Below are positions 35,008 through 45,200 of a stretch of 64,000 bases of DNA, one piece after another (positions within the stretch are counted from its first letter, which is position 1; each line of letters opens with the position of its first letter). A program made the position numbers and the translations under genes. The DNA is from Nonlabens sp. Ci31. Lineage in GTDB: Bacteria; Bacteroidota; Bacteroidia; Flavobacteriales; Flavobacteriaceae. The DNA lies in the NCBI RefSeq assembly GCF_012974865.1, contig NZ_CP043633.1, forward strand, positions 372,001 to 436,000, in the 5' to 3' direction. The notes beneath the pieces were generated by a model, which saw only the letters and a program-made list of their open reading frames with translations, was not told the DNA's origin and did no database searches.

Positions 35008-36024
35008 TTAGTTAGGTAAGGTGGTTCCTCTTAGTTCTATGGAGAAATCTACAGTGGCAGTAGTCGTATGACCTTTGGTTTTATTTTCTAGGCGCTCCAC
35101 AAGCATGCGTACCGATTGTTGACCAATCTCTTCGGCATGTTGAGTTACTGTGGAGAGTTGTGGATAGGATAGATGTGAAATCTCATCTGAGCTGAACCCT
35201 AAAACAGATAAGTCTTTAGGGACTTTTCTTCCTAAACGTTGTGCAATATTGACAGACATTATTCCAGAAACATTATCGATACAAAGAAGTCCGTCCATGT
35301 CTTTATGCTCTGTAAATATTTTTTCTAGTTGATCGTTTAACAATGCCTCATTACTATCTATATTGATAACTAAGGCTTCCCCTTTGTAGGAGTCGTGTTG
35401 TTCTAATGCTTTTTTGTAACCCAGTACTCTGAGTTTACCTACGCTTAACCCTCCCAAGCTATTGATCAAAACAATTTTCTTACGACCTTCTTTTATCAAA
35501 ACCTCTGTTCCTTTATAAGCAGCATTAAAATCATCAATAATCACTTTATCACATTCTACATCATTTGCCACTCGATCGAACATAACAATAGGCACATCTT
35601 GATTAATGGTTTCTTTTAAGTGTTTTACTTCACCGTTAGATTGGGTTTCCTCAGCAATGGACATGATAAATCCGTCCACGCTGCCGTTTGCTAATAAATT
35701 TAGGCTGTTATTTTCCTTTTCAAAAGATTCATTTGACAAACAAGTGATGATGTTATAACCTAATGCGGTTGATTCTTGCTCTATTCCGTAAAGTATACGA
35801 GCAAAAAATGCGTTCAATATATCTGGAATAATAACACCTATTGTTTTAGTCTTTCTATTCTTAAGGCTTAAGGCTAGAGTGTTAGGTCTGTAATTAAGCT
35901 CTTTTGCAATTTCTTTGACACGCGCAATGGTATCCTTACTTATCTCTGGACTGTCCTTTAATGCTTTAGACACGGTAGAAACAGATACTCCAAGTGTAGC
36001 TGCAAGATCTTTAAGCGTAATCAT
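35008..36024 (-). CDS. LacI family transcriptional regulator
   Basis: 338 residues. An N-terminal helix-turn-helix (ITLKDLAATLGVSVSTVSKA) with hinge helix (NYRPNTLALSLKNRKT) is followed by a periplasmic-binding-protein-like sensor domain (TIGVIIPDILNAFFARIL ... CLSNESFEKENNSL ... VPIVMFDRV). It should bind an operator as a dimer and release it with a sugar or other ligand. No sugar-use genes are next to it, so its regulon is elsewhere. Divergent from prfC. Confidence 0.92.
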   Translation of the reverse strand: MITLKDLAATLGVSVSTVSKALKDSPEISKDTIARVKEIAKELNYRPNTLALSLKNRKTKTIGVIIPDILNAFFARILYGIEQESTALGYNIITCLSNESFEKENNSLNLLANGSVDGFIMSIAEETQSNGEVKHLKETINQDVPIVMFDRVANDVECDKVIIDDFNAAYKGTEVLIKEGRKKIVLINSLGGLSVGKLRVLGYKKALEQHDSYKGEALVINIDSNEALLNDQLEKIFTEHKDMDGLLCIDNVSGIMSVNIAQRLGRKVPKDLSVLGFSSDEISHLSYPQLSTVTQHAEEIGQQSVRMLVERLENKTKGHTTTATVDFSIELRGTTLPN

Positions 36025-36201
36025 ATTTTATTGTTTAAAAGTGGATCAAATGATAAGATTTACAAACCTATGCTTGAATCTCTTTATAATAAAAGCAATT
36101 TAGTCATTACTGACCGACTTTTAAAACTTTGTTTTTCAATAAATAATTTAATAATTGCTACCTAATGAAAAGAACTCTATTAAGAGGAGGTTGAATGGCT
36201 G

Positions 36202-36263
36202 TTCCGCTTTCATACGGAATCACGTCCTGTGAAAACGTTTGTTTTAAAATAAATCAGAAAGCG
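36202..36263. repeat. Split form 3 of the palindrome arms
   Basis: A left arm TTCCGCTTTC (36202-36211) and a right arm GAAAGCGAGA (from 36257) are separated by 45 bases. Within them, GAAAACG (36231-36237) is a near-match to the right arm. This could be an interrupted palindrome. Confidence 0.45.
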
Positions 36264-36440
36264 AGAAAATAACAGAAGTCATTGTACTTGACTTACTCAA
36301 GTCAGCCCCTCCATTAACTTAGCAGGTGGTTTTAGGATTAAAACAAACTTCTTGACTAGATACCAAGCAAATTATCCCGTCCATACAGTGATTTAACAAC
36401 CTGATATGCAAAATTCTATTCTATAGTAAATACATTGTTC

Positions 36441-36448
36441 TATTTTTG
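36441..36448 (+). promoter_or_regulatory. -7 promoter element of prfC (TATTTTTG)
   Basis: TATTTTTG followed by CAACC, 20 bases before the prfC start. The -33 TTG is not at the usual spacing. Confidence 0.55.
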
Positions 36449-36468
36449 CAACCTGATTAATTAGACAC

Positions 36469-38079
36469 ATGAAATTTACAGAAGAGATCGCAAGGAGAAG
36501 GACCTTCGGTATTGTATCGCATCCAGATGCAGGAAAAACAACACTGACAGAGAAACTATTGTTATATGGTGGAGCTATTCAAGAAGCTGGGGCTGTAAAA
36601 AGCAATAAGATTAAAAAAGGAGCCGCAAGTGATTTTATGGAAATAGAACGCCAGCGCGGTATATCTGTGGCAACGTCTGTTCTGGCATTTGAATATAAGG
36701 GCAATAAGATTAATATTCTCGATACTCCTGGACACAAAGATTTTGCTGAAGACACGTTTAGAACACTTACCGCAGTAGATAGTGTGATCGTTGTAGTCGA
36801 TGTTGCAAAAGGTGTAGAGGAACAGACTGAAAAGCTGGTAAAAGTTTGTAGAATGCGTCAAATTCCTATTATAGTTTTTATCAATAAAATGGATCGTGAA
36901 GGTAAAGACGCCTTTGATCTTATGGATGAAATAGAGCAAAAACTGGAGCTGCGAGTGACGCCATTGAGCTTTCCTATAGGAATGGGTTATGATCTCAAAG
37001 GGATATATAACATTCACAAAAAGAACATCAATCTTTTTACCGGTGCCTCTTCTAAGGACATACACAACACTACCGCTATCACAGATTTGTCAGACGCTAA
37101 GCTGGATGAACTTGTAGGAAACAAGGCGGCAACCACTCTTAGAGAAGAACTGGAACTGGTCACTGGAATTTATCCCGAGTTTAATAGACAGGAATATTTA
37201 AATGGCGAGTTGCAACCTATATTTTTTGGTAGTGCGCTGCATAATTTTGGAGTGAAGGAGCTGCTGGACGGTTTTATAGAAATCGCTCCTGCTCCTCGTC
37301 CTAAGAAAGCCGAAGAGCGCCTTGTAAAACCAGAGGAAAAAGATTTCAGTGGTTTTGTGTTTAAAATTCATGCCAATATGGATCCTAGACATAGAGATAG
37401 ACTGGCATTTATAAAGGTGGTGAGCGGTGTATTTGAACGTAATAAAGCCTACAAGCACGTAAGGTTGGATAAGAATTTAAAGTTCTCTAGTCCAAATGCC
37501 TTTTTTGCAGAGAAAAAGGAAATAGTTGACGAGTCATTCCCAGGAGATATTGTAGGATTACACGATACGGGTAATTTTAAAATAGGCGATACGCTAACCT
37601 CAGGGGAGGAACTTCATTACAAAGGAATTCCTGCCTTTTCACCAGAGTATTTTAGGTATATCAACAATGCAGACCCTATGAAGTCTAAACAGCTGGCAAA
37701 AGGTATCGATCAGCTAATGGATGAAGGTGTTGCGCAACTATTTACTTTGGAGCTCAATGGTCGCAAGGTAATAGGTACGGTCGGTGCGCTTCAGTTTGAA
37801 GTGATCCAATACCGACTGGAACATGAATATGGAGCAAAGTGTTCTTATGAAAATCTCAATGTACACAAAGCTTGTTGGGTAGATGAATCTGTAGCAAAAC
37901 CAGAGGAGTTTACGGACTTTAAAAGAGTGAAATCTAAGTTTTTATGCAAAGATAAAAGAGGACAGTTGGTATTTCTCGCTGACTCCTCCTTTTCCTTGCA
38001 AATGACACAACAAAAATACCCGAGTATCAAGTTTCATTTTATTTCAGAATTTGAGCCTGCTGCAACTGCAGCTGTATGA
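36469..38079 (+). CDS. prfC: Peptide chain release factor 3
   Basis: 536 residues, usual length. RF3 is a GTPase that recycles release factors RF1/RF2 after stop-codon reading. The motifs are intact: G1 HPDAGKTT, switch 2 DTPGHKDFAED, G4 NKMDRE. The domain 2 and 3 signatures (VFKIHANMDPRHRDRLAFIK and GALQFEVIQYRLEHEY) match RF3 rather than EF-G. Start ATG 36469 (MKFTEEIARRRTFGIVSHPDAG). Monocistronic, ending 213 bases before a shared terminator. Confidence 0.96.
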   Translation: MKFTEEIARRRTFGIVSHPDAGKTTLTEKLLLYGGAIQEAGAVKSNKIKKGAASDFMEIERQRGISVATSVLAFEYKGNKINILDTPGHKDFAEDTFRTLTAVDSVIVVVDVAKGVEEQTEKLVKVCRMRQIPIIVFINKMDREGKDAFDLMDEIEQKLELRVTPLSFPIGMGYDLKGIYNIHKKNINLFTGASSKDIHNTTAITDLSDAKLDELVGNKAATTLREELELVTGIYPEFNRQEYLNGELQPIFFGSALHNFGVKELLDGFIEIAPAPRPKKAEERLVKPEEKDFSGFVFKIHANMDPRHRDRLAFIKVVSGVFERNKAYKHVRLDKNLKFSSPNAFFAEKKEIVDESFPGDIVGLHDTGNFKIGDTLTSGEELHYKGIPAFSPEYFRYINNADPMKSKQLAKGIDQLMDEGVAQLFTLELNGRKVIGTVGALQFEVIQYRLEHEYGAKCSYENLNVHKACWVDESVAKPEEFTDFKRVKSKFLCKDKRGQLVFLADSSFSLQMTQQKYPSIKFHFISEFEPAATAAV

Positions 38080-38292
38080 TAATTGTTTTGCTTTCACGAC
38101 TTAGCTTCTGGTAGTTAAGAGAGCAGAATTACTTTAAACACCTTGCGTTTAAACTGCCGTTATGATTTTTTCAACTCTCAGATTTGGGTGGAAAACAAAG
38201 GTTTTTCGGAAGCTTATGATTCTTTATTTGTCTTGAACAAACCTATTTTTCATCTTACTCATACGGTTTTAAAAAATAACCTTAAGTACATT

Positions 38293-38334
38293 AAAAAAGT
38301 CACTTCACCTCCATTAGATTGAGGTGACTTTTTT
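38293..38334. terminator. Bidirectional terminator
   Basis: AAAAAAGTCAC/GTGACTTTTTT closes an 11-bp stem; TCACCTC/GAGGTGA is an alternative inner stem. It sits between prfC (plus) and the OmpA gene (minus), nine bases beyond the latter. Confidence 0.85.
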
Positions 38335-38343
38335 AATAATGTA

Positions 38344-40335
38344 TCAATCGCAATCCTTGAACTTCTCTAAACTAGAAACAATAAACTCTGATCTGCGGTT
38401 CAACTGGTGTTCCTCACTAGAACATGCCACAGCGTTAGTACACTGATTGAGCAATCTTCTTTCCCCATAACCTTTTGCGGTTAAACGAGCAGCATCAATG
38501 CCTTTTGAGATCAGCCAGTTGCGTGTGCTCTGTGCTCTTCTATCTGAAAGTATTTGGTTGTATTGATCTGGAGCCCTACTATCGGTATGAGAGCGTATCT
38601 CAACGCTAACTTGAGGGTATAACTCCATAAAAGCTTGGATTTTGGAAAGCTCATAGGCTGCATCAGACCTAATATTAAACCTATCAAAATCAAAATATAT
38701 TTGCTTAATATCTAGTAATGGCCCTATGTCGTCACAATCTGCCACAGGGATGCGATTGATTTCTATTTCTAGCGAGATATGCATAATTCCCGAAGTCGTC
38801 GTCGTAGTAATGACTTCTTCATCTGAGGTATGGTCTTCCTTTTCTACTCGCAGGATATATGGTTGATCGCAATTTAATGTAAAAGTATAAGATCCATCAC
38901 CACTAGTAACTCGTTGATCGATCTTATTATTATCAACATCCATAAGCACTACTGTTGCGTCCTTAATAGGCTCACCGGTTTTCTGATCAGATACATTACC
39001 CAGGACCAGTGCTTGACATTTCTCCCTAAGATCTTCTAACTGCAGGAATCTATAAATATCATCATCTCCCCTACCACCAGGTCTGTTGGAACTGAAGTAT
39101 CCTATTTTAGTATCATCGTTTACAATAAAACCAAAATCATCGTATGTTGTGTTGATCGGCTTACCTATGTTAACCACCTTGCCCATGCTACCATCAGGGC
39201 TTATAACACTGGCAAAAACGTCCAATCCTCCTAATCCTTGATGGCCTGAGGAAGAAAAATACAAAATGTTTGATTTGCTAATAAAAGGAAAAGTTTCTCT
39301 ACCTGGAGTGTTGATGGTTTTAAGGTTTCTAGGCGCACTAAATGTTCCATCATCCATGATATCTACCGCCCATATATCTGAGCCTGTAAATTCATTTTCT
39401 AGATCGTACCCCATACTTCCAGGCATATCGCTGGAAAAATATAATTTTTTACCATCTGGGCTTAAAGCTGGGTGCGCAACGGAATATTCGTCGTTATTAA
39501 AAGGAAGTTGTTCTGGCCTCGACCATTTGCCTTTGTTCTTATAAGACCTGAATATTTTTAATTTATTAGTACCTTCTTTATCCTGACGATACACGCCATT
39601 ATCATAGTTATTGCGCGTAAAATACATGGTCTGTCCATCGGCAGTAAAGACAGGTGTACTTTCATGATATTTAGTATTGATTGAACTAGACATGCGCTTA
39701 GGGTTGCTTAACATACCCTTATCATCAGCGTCAGCGGTATATAATTGCAAAAATGGCTGGTTATTCCACGAATGTCTTTCCCTTAGTATTGATCCAGAAT
39801 CCCTTGCAGTTGCATAAACCACTTGATTGTTTGAAGTATAAAATGCAGGCCCAAAATCAGCTGTATAGGAGTTGATCTCCTTAGTGTTTGCAATTTCAAA
39901 CCTACCTGATTGAAAGTCTATGCGTTGAAGGTAACCAAGTGCTTCATCATACCTTTTTGATCTCATGTCAAAACCTTTAAAACTACTGAACTTAGCCATT
40001 AATCGATCTGACTCATCGTATCTATTCACTGCTTTTAATGATTGCGCATATCTGAAAAAATATTCTGGAGTTACACTATCCTCATATTTTACAAAAAGCT
40101 TTCTGTACCATTGTTGAGCTTCCTTTAAATCGTCATTAAAATAGTAAGTATCTCCTAGTTTTGCAAGTATCTCAGCAGTAACATAACCATCCTCCACTAA
40201 TTTCAAGTAAATCTTTTGAGCCTCAATAAAGGCAAAGACATTGTATTTACTGTTTCCTCTTTCTACCTGATAGGTCTGCGCATGTCCCAAAAAAGAGGAG
40301 ACCAGAAGAATAAATATGATAAGCCTTTTAAACAT
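38344..40335 (-). CDS. OmpA family protein with TPR and PD40 repeats, T9SS-associated type
   Basis: 663 residues. A signal peptide (FILLVSSFLGHAQ) is followed by TPR-like helices (about 30-150), a WD40-like PD40 beta-propeller region (about 160-430, NKLKIFRSYKNKGKWSRP ... LSPDGKKLYFSSDMPG), a carboxypeptidase-regulatory-like beta domain (LGNVSDQKTGEPIKDATVVL) and a C-terminal OmpA peptidoglycan-binding domain (IYFDFDRFNIR ... VEIRSHTDSRAPDQYN). It would anchor an outer-membrane assembly to the cell wall. It lies 21 bases after a PorP/SprF gene, so the two form an operon, the usual layout for T9SS accessory pairs that help specific adhesins. Confidence 0.92.
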   Translation of the reverse strand: MFKRLIIFILLVSSFLGHAQTYQVERGNSKYNVFAFIEAQKIYLKLVEDGYVTAEILAKLGDTYYFNDDLKEAQQWYRKLFVKYEDSVTPEYFFRYAQSLKAVNRYDESDRLMAKFSSFKGFDMRSKRYDEALGYLQRIDFQSGRFEIANTKEINSYTADFGPAFYTSNNQVVYATARDSGSILRERHSWNNQPFLQLYTADADDKGMLSNPKRMSSSINTKYHESTPVFTADGQTMYFTRNNYDNGVYRQDKEGTNKLKIFRSYKNKGKWSRPEQLPFNNDEYSVAHPALSPDGKKLYFSSDMPGSMGYDLENEFTGSDIWAVDIMDDGTFSAPRNLKTINTPGRETFPFISKSNILYFSSSGHQGLGGLDVFASVISPDGSMGKVVNIGKPINTTYDDFGFIVNDDTKIGYFSSNRPGGRGDDDIYRFLQLEDLREKCQALVLGNVSDQKTGEPIKDATVVLMDVDNNKIDQRVTSGDGSYTFTLNCDQPYILRVEKEDHTSDEEVITTTTTSGIMHISLEIEINRIPVADCDDIGPLLDIKQIYFDFDRFNIRSDAAYELSKIQAFMELYPQVSVEIRSHTDSRAPDQYNQILSDRRAQSTRNWLISKGIDAARLTAKGYGERRLLNQCTNAVACSSEEHQLNRRSEFIVSSLEKFKDCD

Positions 40336-40356
40336 GTTAAAATTCTATATTGATTA

Positions 40357-41292
40357 TTAGAAGAAACGTGGGGTGATGATACGTTCGTAATTGTTAACTA
40401 ATTCAAATCTTAGAAATAATTCATAACTCCCGTCATTAAAAATAGTTTTTCCTAGTGCGGTAGTCTCCCGATCATATGCAAATCCTATCATCATTTGATC
40501 ACTTATCTGAAACCCTAAAAGACCCGTCACCGCGGCACTCCATCGGTAAGCTAGTCCTAAGGTTAATTTATCATTGAATAAAAAATTTGCTGTAAGATCT
40601 ATTTGTAGTGGAGCCCCTTGAACGAGCTTCAACATCGCAGCTGGCTTGAACTTAACATCCTCATTTAAATCAAATACATAACCAGCAGTTGCAAATAAGT
40701 GCGCCCGTTCCTGTGCTATATAAGTAGTATTACTGTTATTTTCAGTACCATCAAAGTGATCCGTCTGTAACAGATTGGGGCTACTTAATCCCAAATAAAG
40801 TTTATCTGTATGGTAAAACAAGCCCAAACCTAGGGTAGGAGCAAGTTTATTATCTACATTATCTGACAATCTAGGATCTCCGGGAACAAAAGGGTTTAAC
40901 CTTCTATAATCTACATTTAAAACATGAACACCCCCTTTAAATCCAAAACTCAATCGAGCCTCATCTCCCATTGGTAGGGTATAACTAAAGTCTGCAGCGA
41001 CGTAAGTCTCATCTGAAGGGCCTATTTGATCGTTCACTATACTAAGTCCTACACCTACCCGACTATTGGAAAGAGGTGTATGGAAAGACAAGGTTTGAGT
41101 ACGTGGCGCACCATCAAGTCCCACCCATTGACTTCTGTGAAGACCAACAATACTTGCCACTCCTCTATTTCCCGCATAGGCAGGATTCACCACTATAGGA
41201 TTGTACATATACTGACTGTACTGTGGATCTTGTTGTGCGGTTACCGCTTTCGCGAAAGCGAAAAATAATAAACAACTTACTAGTTTCTTCAT
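40357..41292 (-). CDS. PorP/SprF family outer-membrane protein
   Basis: 311 residues. The signal peptide (residues 1-20, ending VTAQ) contains AFAKA encoded by palindrome copy 7. The mature protein opens with QDPQYSQYMYNPIVVNPAYAG, the hallmark of the PorP/SprF family, and contains barrel strands ending LRFELV. Family members are outer-membrane partners needed for secretion or attachment of specific T9SS type B cargo. Many genomes encode several; which cargo this one serves is unknown, since no adhesin gene is adjacent. Followed by the OmpA gene. Confidence 0.92.
   Translation of the reverse strand: MKKLVSCLLFFAFAKAVTAQQDPQYSQYMYNPIVVNPAYAGNRGVASIVGLHRSQWVGLDGAPRTQTLSFHTPLSNSRVGVGLSIVNDQIGPSDETYVAADFSYTLPMGDEARLSFGFKGGVHVLNVDYRRLNPFVPGDPRLSDNVDNKLAPTLGLGLFYHTDKLYLGLSSPNLLQTDHFDGTENNSNTTYIAQERAHLFATAGYVFDLNEDVKFKPAAMLKLVQGAPLQIDLTANFLFNDKLTLGLAYRWSAAVTGLLGFQISDQMMIGFAYDRETTALGKTIFNDGSYELFLRFELVNNYERIITPRFF
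41245..41260. repeat. Interspersed palindrome, copy 7 (inside the PorP/SprF signal peptide)
   Basis: Exact 16-bp core. On the coding strand it gives GCT TTC GCG AAA GCG, AFAKA at residues 12-16, just before the cleavage site. Confidence 0.9.
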
Positions 41293-41535
41293 GCAAGAAA
41301 TTATTGCTAACAGGTTCTGTCTTAAAGGTAAAACTTGAGTTATAATCGGTTAATATATAAAAATACAGCTTTCTTGATGGTCTGATGTTGACCATACCTA
41401 TATTCTATACTTAGAGATGAACCGCCTGATGCAAATCATTTCATTTTACTTCGGTTATAAAACTACTTCAACAGTACTGAAAATCTGTGCAGCACTCGTA
41501 TAATAAACGTTCGACAGCTATAAAACTCAATTTTA

Positions 41536-41694
41536 CTAAAGATCAGAAGGGCTGTTAAATTTTAATTTATTGAAGATAAAGTAATGATGAAGAATCCCTC
41601 TATCCATTCCAACCTTTATTAGATTCAACGTGGAGTCCTGTATACTTGGATTGTAAGCACTTGTTGCGTCAATTCGTATTTTAGATGGTTTCAT
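41536..41694 (-). CDS. Possible 52-residue protein or gene remnant
   Basis: ATG 41694 gives MKPSKIRIDATSAYNPSIQ and runs to KFNSPSDL at 41536. The frame remains open upstream to 41778, reading RYSPFQNALGSKKLNTNDI, so the protein-like text is longer than the ATG allows. This looks more like the 3' remnant of a larger gene than a small protein. No family recognised. Confidence 0.3.
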   Translation of the reverse strand: MKPSKIRIDATSAYNPSIQDSTLNLIKVGMDRGILHHYFIFNKLKFNSPSDL

Positions 41695-41910
41695 ATAGCT
41701 GTTGAACCAGAGGCTATAGGTTATATCGTTTGTATTTAATTTCTTGGAACCTAGCGCGTTTTGAAATGGGCTGTAACGCTATTTCAGACAAAAGAAAAGC
41801 ATAATAGTGCTTCAGAGAAAAACTATTATGAGATGAATACTTAGAAAGCTCCTATGAGTGGAACACCGCTTGATATCTTCGTCGTAAGGCCATTGTAATT
41901 TTTTAAAATA

Positions 41911-41942
41911 AAAAAAGCCTGATGATAAATCATCAGGCTTTC
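41911..41942 (-). terminator. Terminator of the rpoBC/DUF3467 operon
   Basis: A 12-bp perfect stem AAAGCCTGATGA/TCATCAGGCTTT with a 4-base loop; on the minus strand it is followed by TTTTATTTT. It begins four bases past the DUF3467 stop. Confidence 0.92.
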
Positions 41943-41945
41943 ATA

Positions 41946-42257
41946 TTATGCTTGACCTGTTGGGCCAAAGTTTAAAGGAACGGGCGGTTGTTCATAATCC
42001 TTGATATCTCCATGAGCTTGCTCAAACTTTTTTACATTTTCATGTAGTGCTTTGGCCAGCCGCTTAGCATGTTGAGGAGTTAATATTATTCTGGATTTCA
42101 CCTTTGACTTAGGGTTACCAGGCATAATATTTACAAAGTCTACAACAAACTCAGAAACAGAATGGTTGATGATTGCAAGGTTACTATATTGTCCCTCTGC
42201 GACTTCACCATCAATTTCAATATTGATTTTATGGTCAGGATTTTGATCTTTTGCCAT
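41946..42257 (-). CDS. DUF3467 family protein
   Basis: 103 residues. A single DUF3467 domain: KINIEIDGEVAEGQYSNLA, FVVDFVNIMPG, SRIILTPQHAKRLAKAL. Found after rpoC in many Bacteroidetes; function unknown. Its start lies five bases after the rpoC stop, and the operon terminator follows, so it is the last gene of the rpoBC transcript. It has no signal sequence, so it is cytoplasmic. Confidence 0.9.
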   Translation of the reverse strand: MAKDQNPDHKINIEIDGEVAEGQYSNLAIINHSVSEFVVDFVNIMPGNPKSKVKSRIILTPQHAKRLAKALHENVKKFEQAHGDIKDYEQPPVPLNFGPTGQA

Positions 42258-42262
42258 TACTA

Positions 42263-45200
42263 TTAGTTATAATTTACTTTAGGCTCTTCTTTTTGGTGAA
42301 GAAGTTTTTCAAATTCTTCTTTAGAACCAACAATGATATCTTCATAGTTACGCATTCCAGTACCTGCAGGTATTCTATGACCTACAATTACATTTTCTTT
42401 AAGACCTTCTAATGTATCTACCTTACCTGCTACTGCGGCCTCGTTCAATACTTTAGTAGTCTCTTGGAAAGAAGCTGCACTAATGAATGACTTCGTTTGA
42501 AGCGATGCACGAGTAATACCTTGAAGAACCGGTTCGGCAGTTGCAGGCATTACTTCACGAGCAGTTGCTAGCGCTTTATCTTCTCTACGTAATATAGAGT
42601 TTTCATCTCTTAACTCTCTAGAAGTAATAATTTGTCCTTCTTTTAAGTTTACAGAATCTCCAGCACTTTCTACTACTTTTTTACCATAAAGTCTGTCGTT
42701 TTGAAGAATGAAATCTTCTTTATGAACCAATTGATTCTCTAAGAACATACCATCACCAGAATCAACGATTCTCACCTTTCTCATCATTTGACGAACTACC
42801 ACTTCAAAGTGCTTGTCGTTAATCTTTACACCCTGTAATCTGTATACCTCTTGTACTTCATTTACTAAGTACTGTTGTACAGCACTTGGTCCTTTAATTG
42901 CAAGAATATCTTTAGGAGTTATAGACCCGTCAGATAATGGCATACCAGCTCTTACGTAATCATTTTCTTGTACAAGAATTTGATTAGATAGTTTTACTAG
43001 GTACTTCTTCACTTCATCCGTTTTAGAAGTTACTATGATTTCACGGTTACCACGTTTGATTTTACCGAAAGAAACAACACCATCAATCTCACTTACTACA
43101 GCAGGATTAGAAGGGTTACGTGCTTCAAACAATTCTGTTACACGTGGAAGACCTCCAGTAATATCACCTGCTTTAGCAGATTTACGTGGAATCTTAACCA
43201 ATACTTTACCGACTTTGATCTTCTCGTCATCGTTGATCATCAAGTGAGCACCTACTGGTAAGTTATAAGAAATAACATTGTCTCCTTTGTTGTCTAAAAT
43301 ATGCAGCGTTGGAATCAATTTCTTATCTCTAGAGTCAGAAATTACTTTCTCTTCGTATCCAGTTTGTTCATCACTTTCTACTTGGAAAGTCACACCTTGT
43401 ATGATATTTTCAAATTTGATCTTACCTGCAAATTCAGAAATAATAACACCGTTAAAAGGGTCCCACTTCGCAAGAAGATCTCCTTTTTTAACCTTAGTTC
43501 CTGGCTTCACATAAAGTTCACAACCGTAAGGGATGTTGTTTGAATTCAACAGCATTCCAGTTTTTTCATGAAGTAATTTAGATTCTGCTGTACGAGATAT
43601 AACTATCTCTACTGCTTTACCTTCACTGTCTTCACTTTTTACTGTTTTAAGATCTTCAATCTCAAGAATACCATCATTCTTTGCAACAATAGAACTATCT
43701 TCAGACACGTTACCTGCAACTCCACCTACGTGGAAAGTTCTCAACGTAAGCTGTGTCCCTGGTTCTCCAATTGATTGTGCAGCAATTACACCTACAGCTT
43801 CACCTCTCATAACAAGACGGTTAGTAGCAAGGTTACGTCCGTAGCATTTAGTACAAACACCTTTTGCAGCTTCACAAGTAAGAGCAGATCTTACTTCTAC
43901 TGATTCCAGATCAGAAGCTTCGATGATATCAGCGATTTTTTCTACAATTAATTCACCAGCAGCAACAATTACTTCTTGAGTGGCAGGATCAATAACGTCA
44001 TGTAGTGCAGTACGCCCTAGAACTCTCGCTCCAAGTTTCTCCATTACTTCTTCGTTCTTCTTCAATGCCGAAACTTCAATACCTCTTAAGGTTTCACAAT
44101 CTTCATGATTTACGATCACGTCTTGAGCAACATCGTGCAAACGACGTGTTAAGTAACCAGCATCTGCCGTTTTAAGGGCGGTATCTGCAAGTCCTTTACG
44201 CGCACCGTGAGTGGAGATAAAGTATTCAAGAATTGAAAGTCCTTCTTTAAAATTAGAAAGAATTGGGTTTTCAATAATTGCTCCACCACCGTCATTCGAT
44301 TTCTTAGGCTTTGCCATAAGTCCACGCATACCGGTAAGTTGTCTGATCTGTTCTTTAGATCCACGGGCTCCAGAATCAAGCATCATAAACACCGAGTTGA
44401 AACCTTGTTGGTCTTCCCTAATGTTTTTCATTGACAATTCAGTAAGCTGCGCGTTAGTCGCAGTCCACACATCAATTACTTGATTATATCTTTCGTTTTG
44501 AGTAATAAGACCCATACTGTAGTTACCACGTATAGCATCTACTTTAGTATTTGCTGCATCGATCATCGATTGCTTTTCTACAGGAATCATGATATCTCCA
44601 AGGGAGAATGATAATCCGCCACGGAATGCAAATCCATAACCTAAGTCCTTAATTTCGTCAAGGAAAGCAGCTGTTCTTGGAACATCTGTAACCTTTAATA
44701 TATCTCCGATAATATCTCTAAGAGCTTTCTTAGTTAATACTTCATTGATGTATCCAGCTTCATCTGGTACCTTTTGATTAAAAATAACACGGCCTGCAGT
44801 AGTTTCAATGATCTGCGTTTTGTAAGAACCGTCTTCTTGAAGAAGATTGATTCTACATTTTACAGGAGCATTAATATCTACGCGCTTTTCATTAAAAGCA
44901 ATCACTAATTCTTCAGGCCCATAAAAAGTAAGTCCTTCACCTTTAACAATATGTCCAGGTTCAGATCTACGAAGTTTGGTCATGTAATACAGACCCAATA
45001 CCATATCCTGTGAAGGCACCGCAATTGGGCTACCGTTTGCAGGGTTCAGAATATTGTGTGAAGCCAGCATTAATAACTGACATTCTAGTATAGCTTCAGG
45101 ACCTAACGGAAGGTGAACGGCCATCTGGTCTCCATCAAAATCGGCATTAAATGCCGTACATACTAATGGGTGTAACTGGATCGCTTTTCCTTCGATAAGT

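Larger units (their letters stand above)
36025..36468. other. Divergent intergenic region lacI-type/prfC
   Basis: 444 bases holding a split copy of the palindrome (36202-36263) and the prfC promoter (36441-36448). No coding signal seen. Confidence 0.6.
41293..41945. other. Intergenic region upstream of porP with a protein-like frame
   Basis: 653 bases. It contains a possible short gene (41536-41694, minus), the operon terminator at 41911-41942 and otherwise AT-rich sequence. An overlapping minus-strand frame near 41710-41800 reads SEIALQPISKRARFQEIKYK before stopping, so two frames overlap in protein-like text, as in a decayed gene. Confidence 0.4.
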
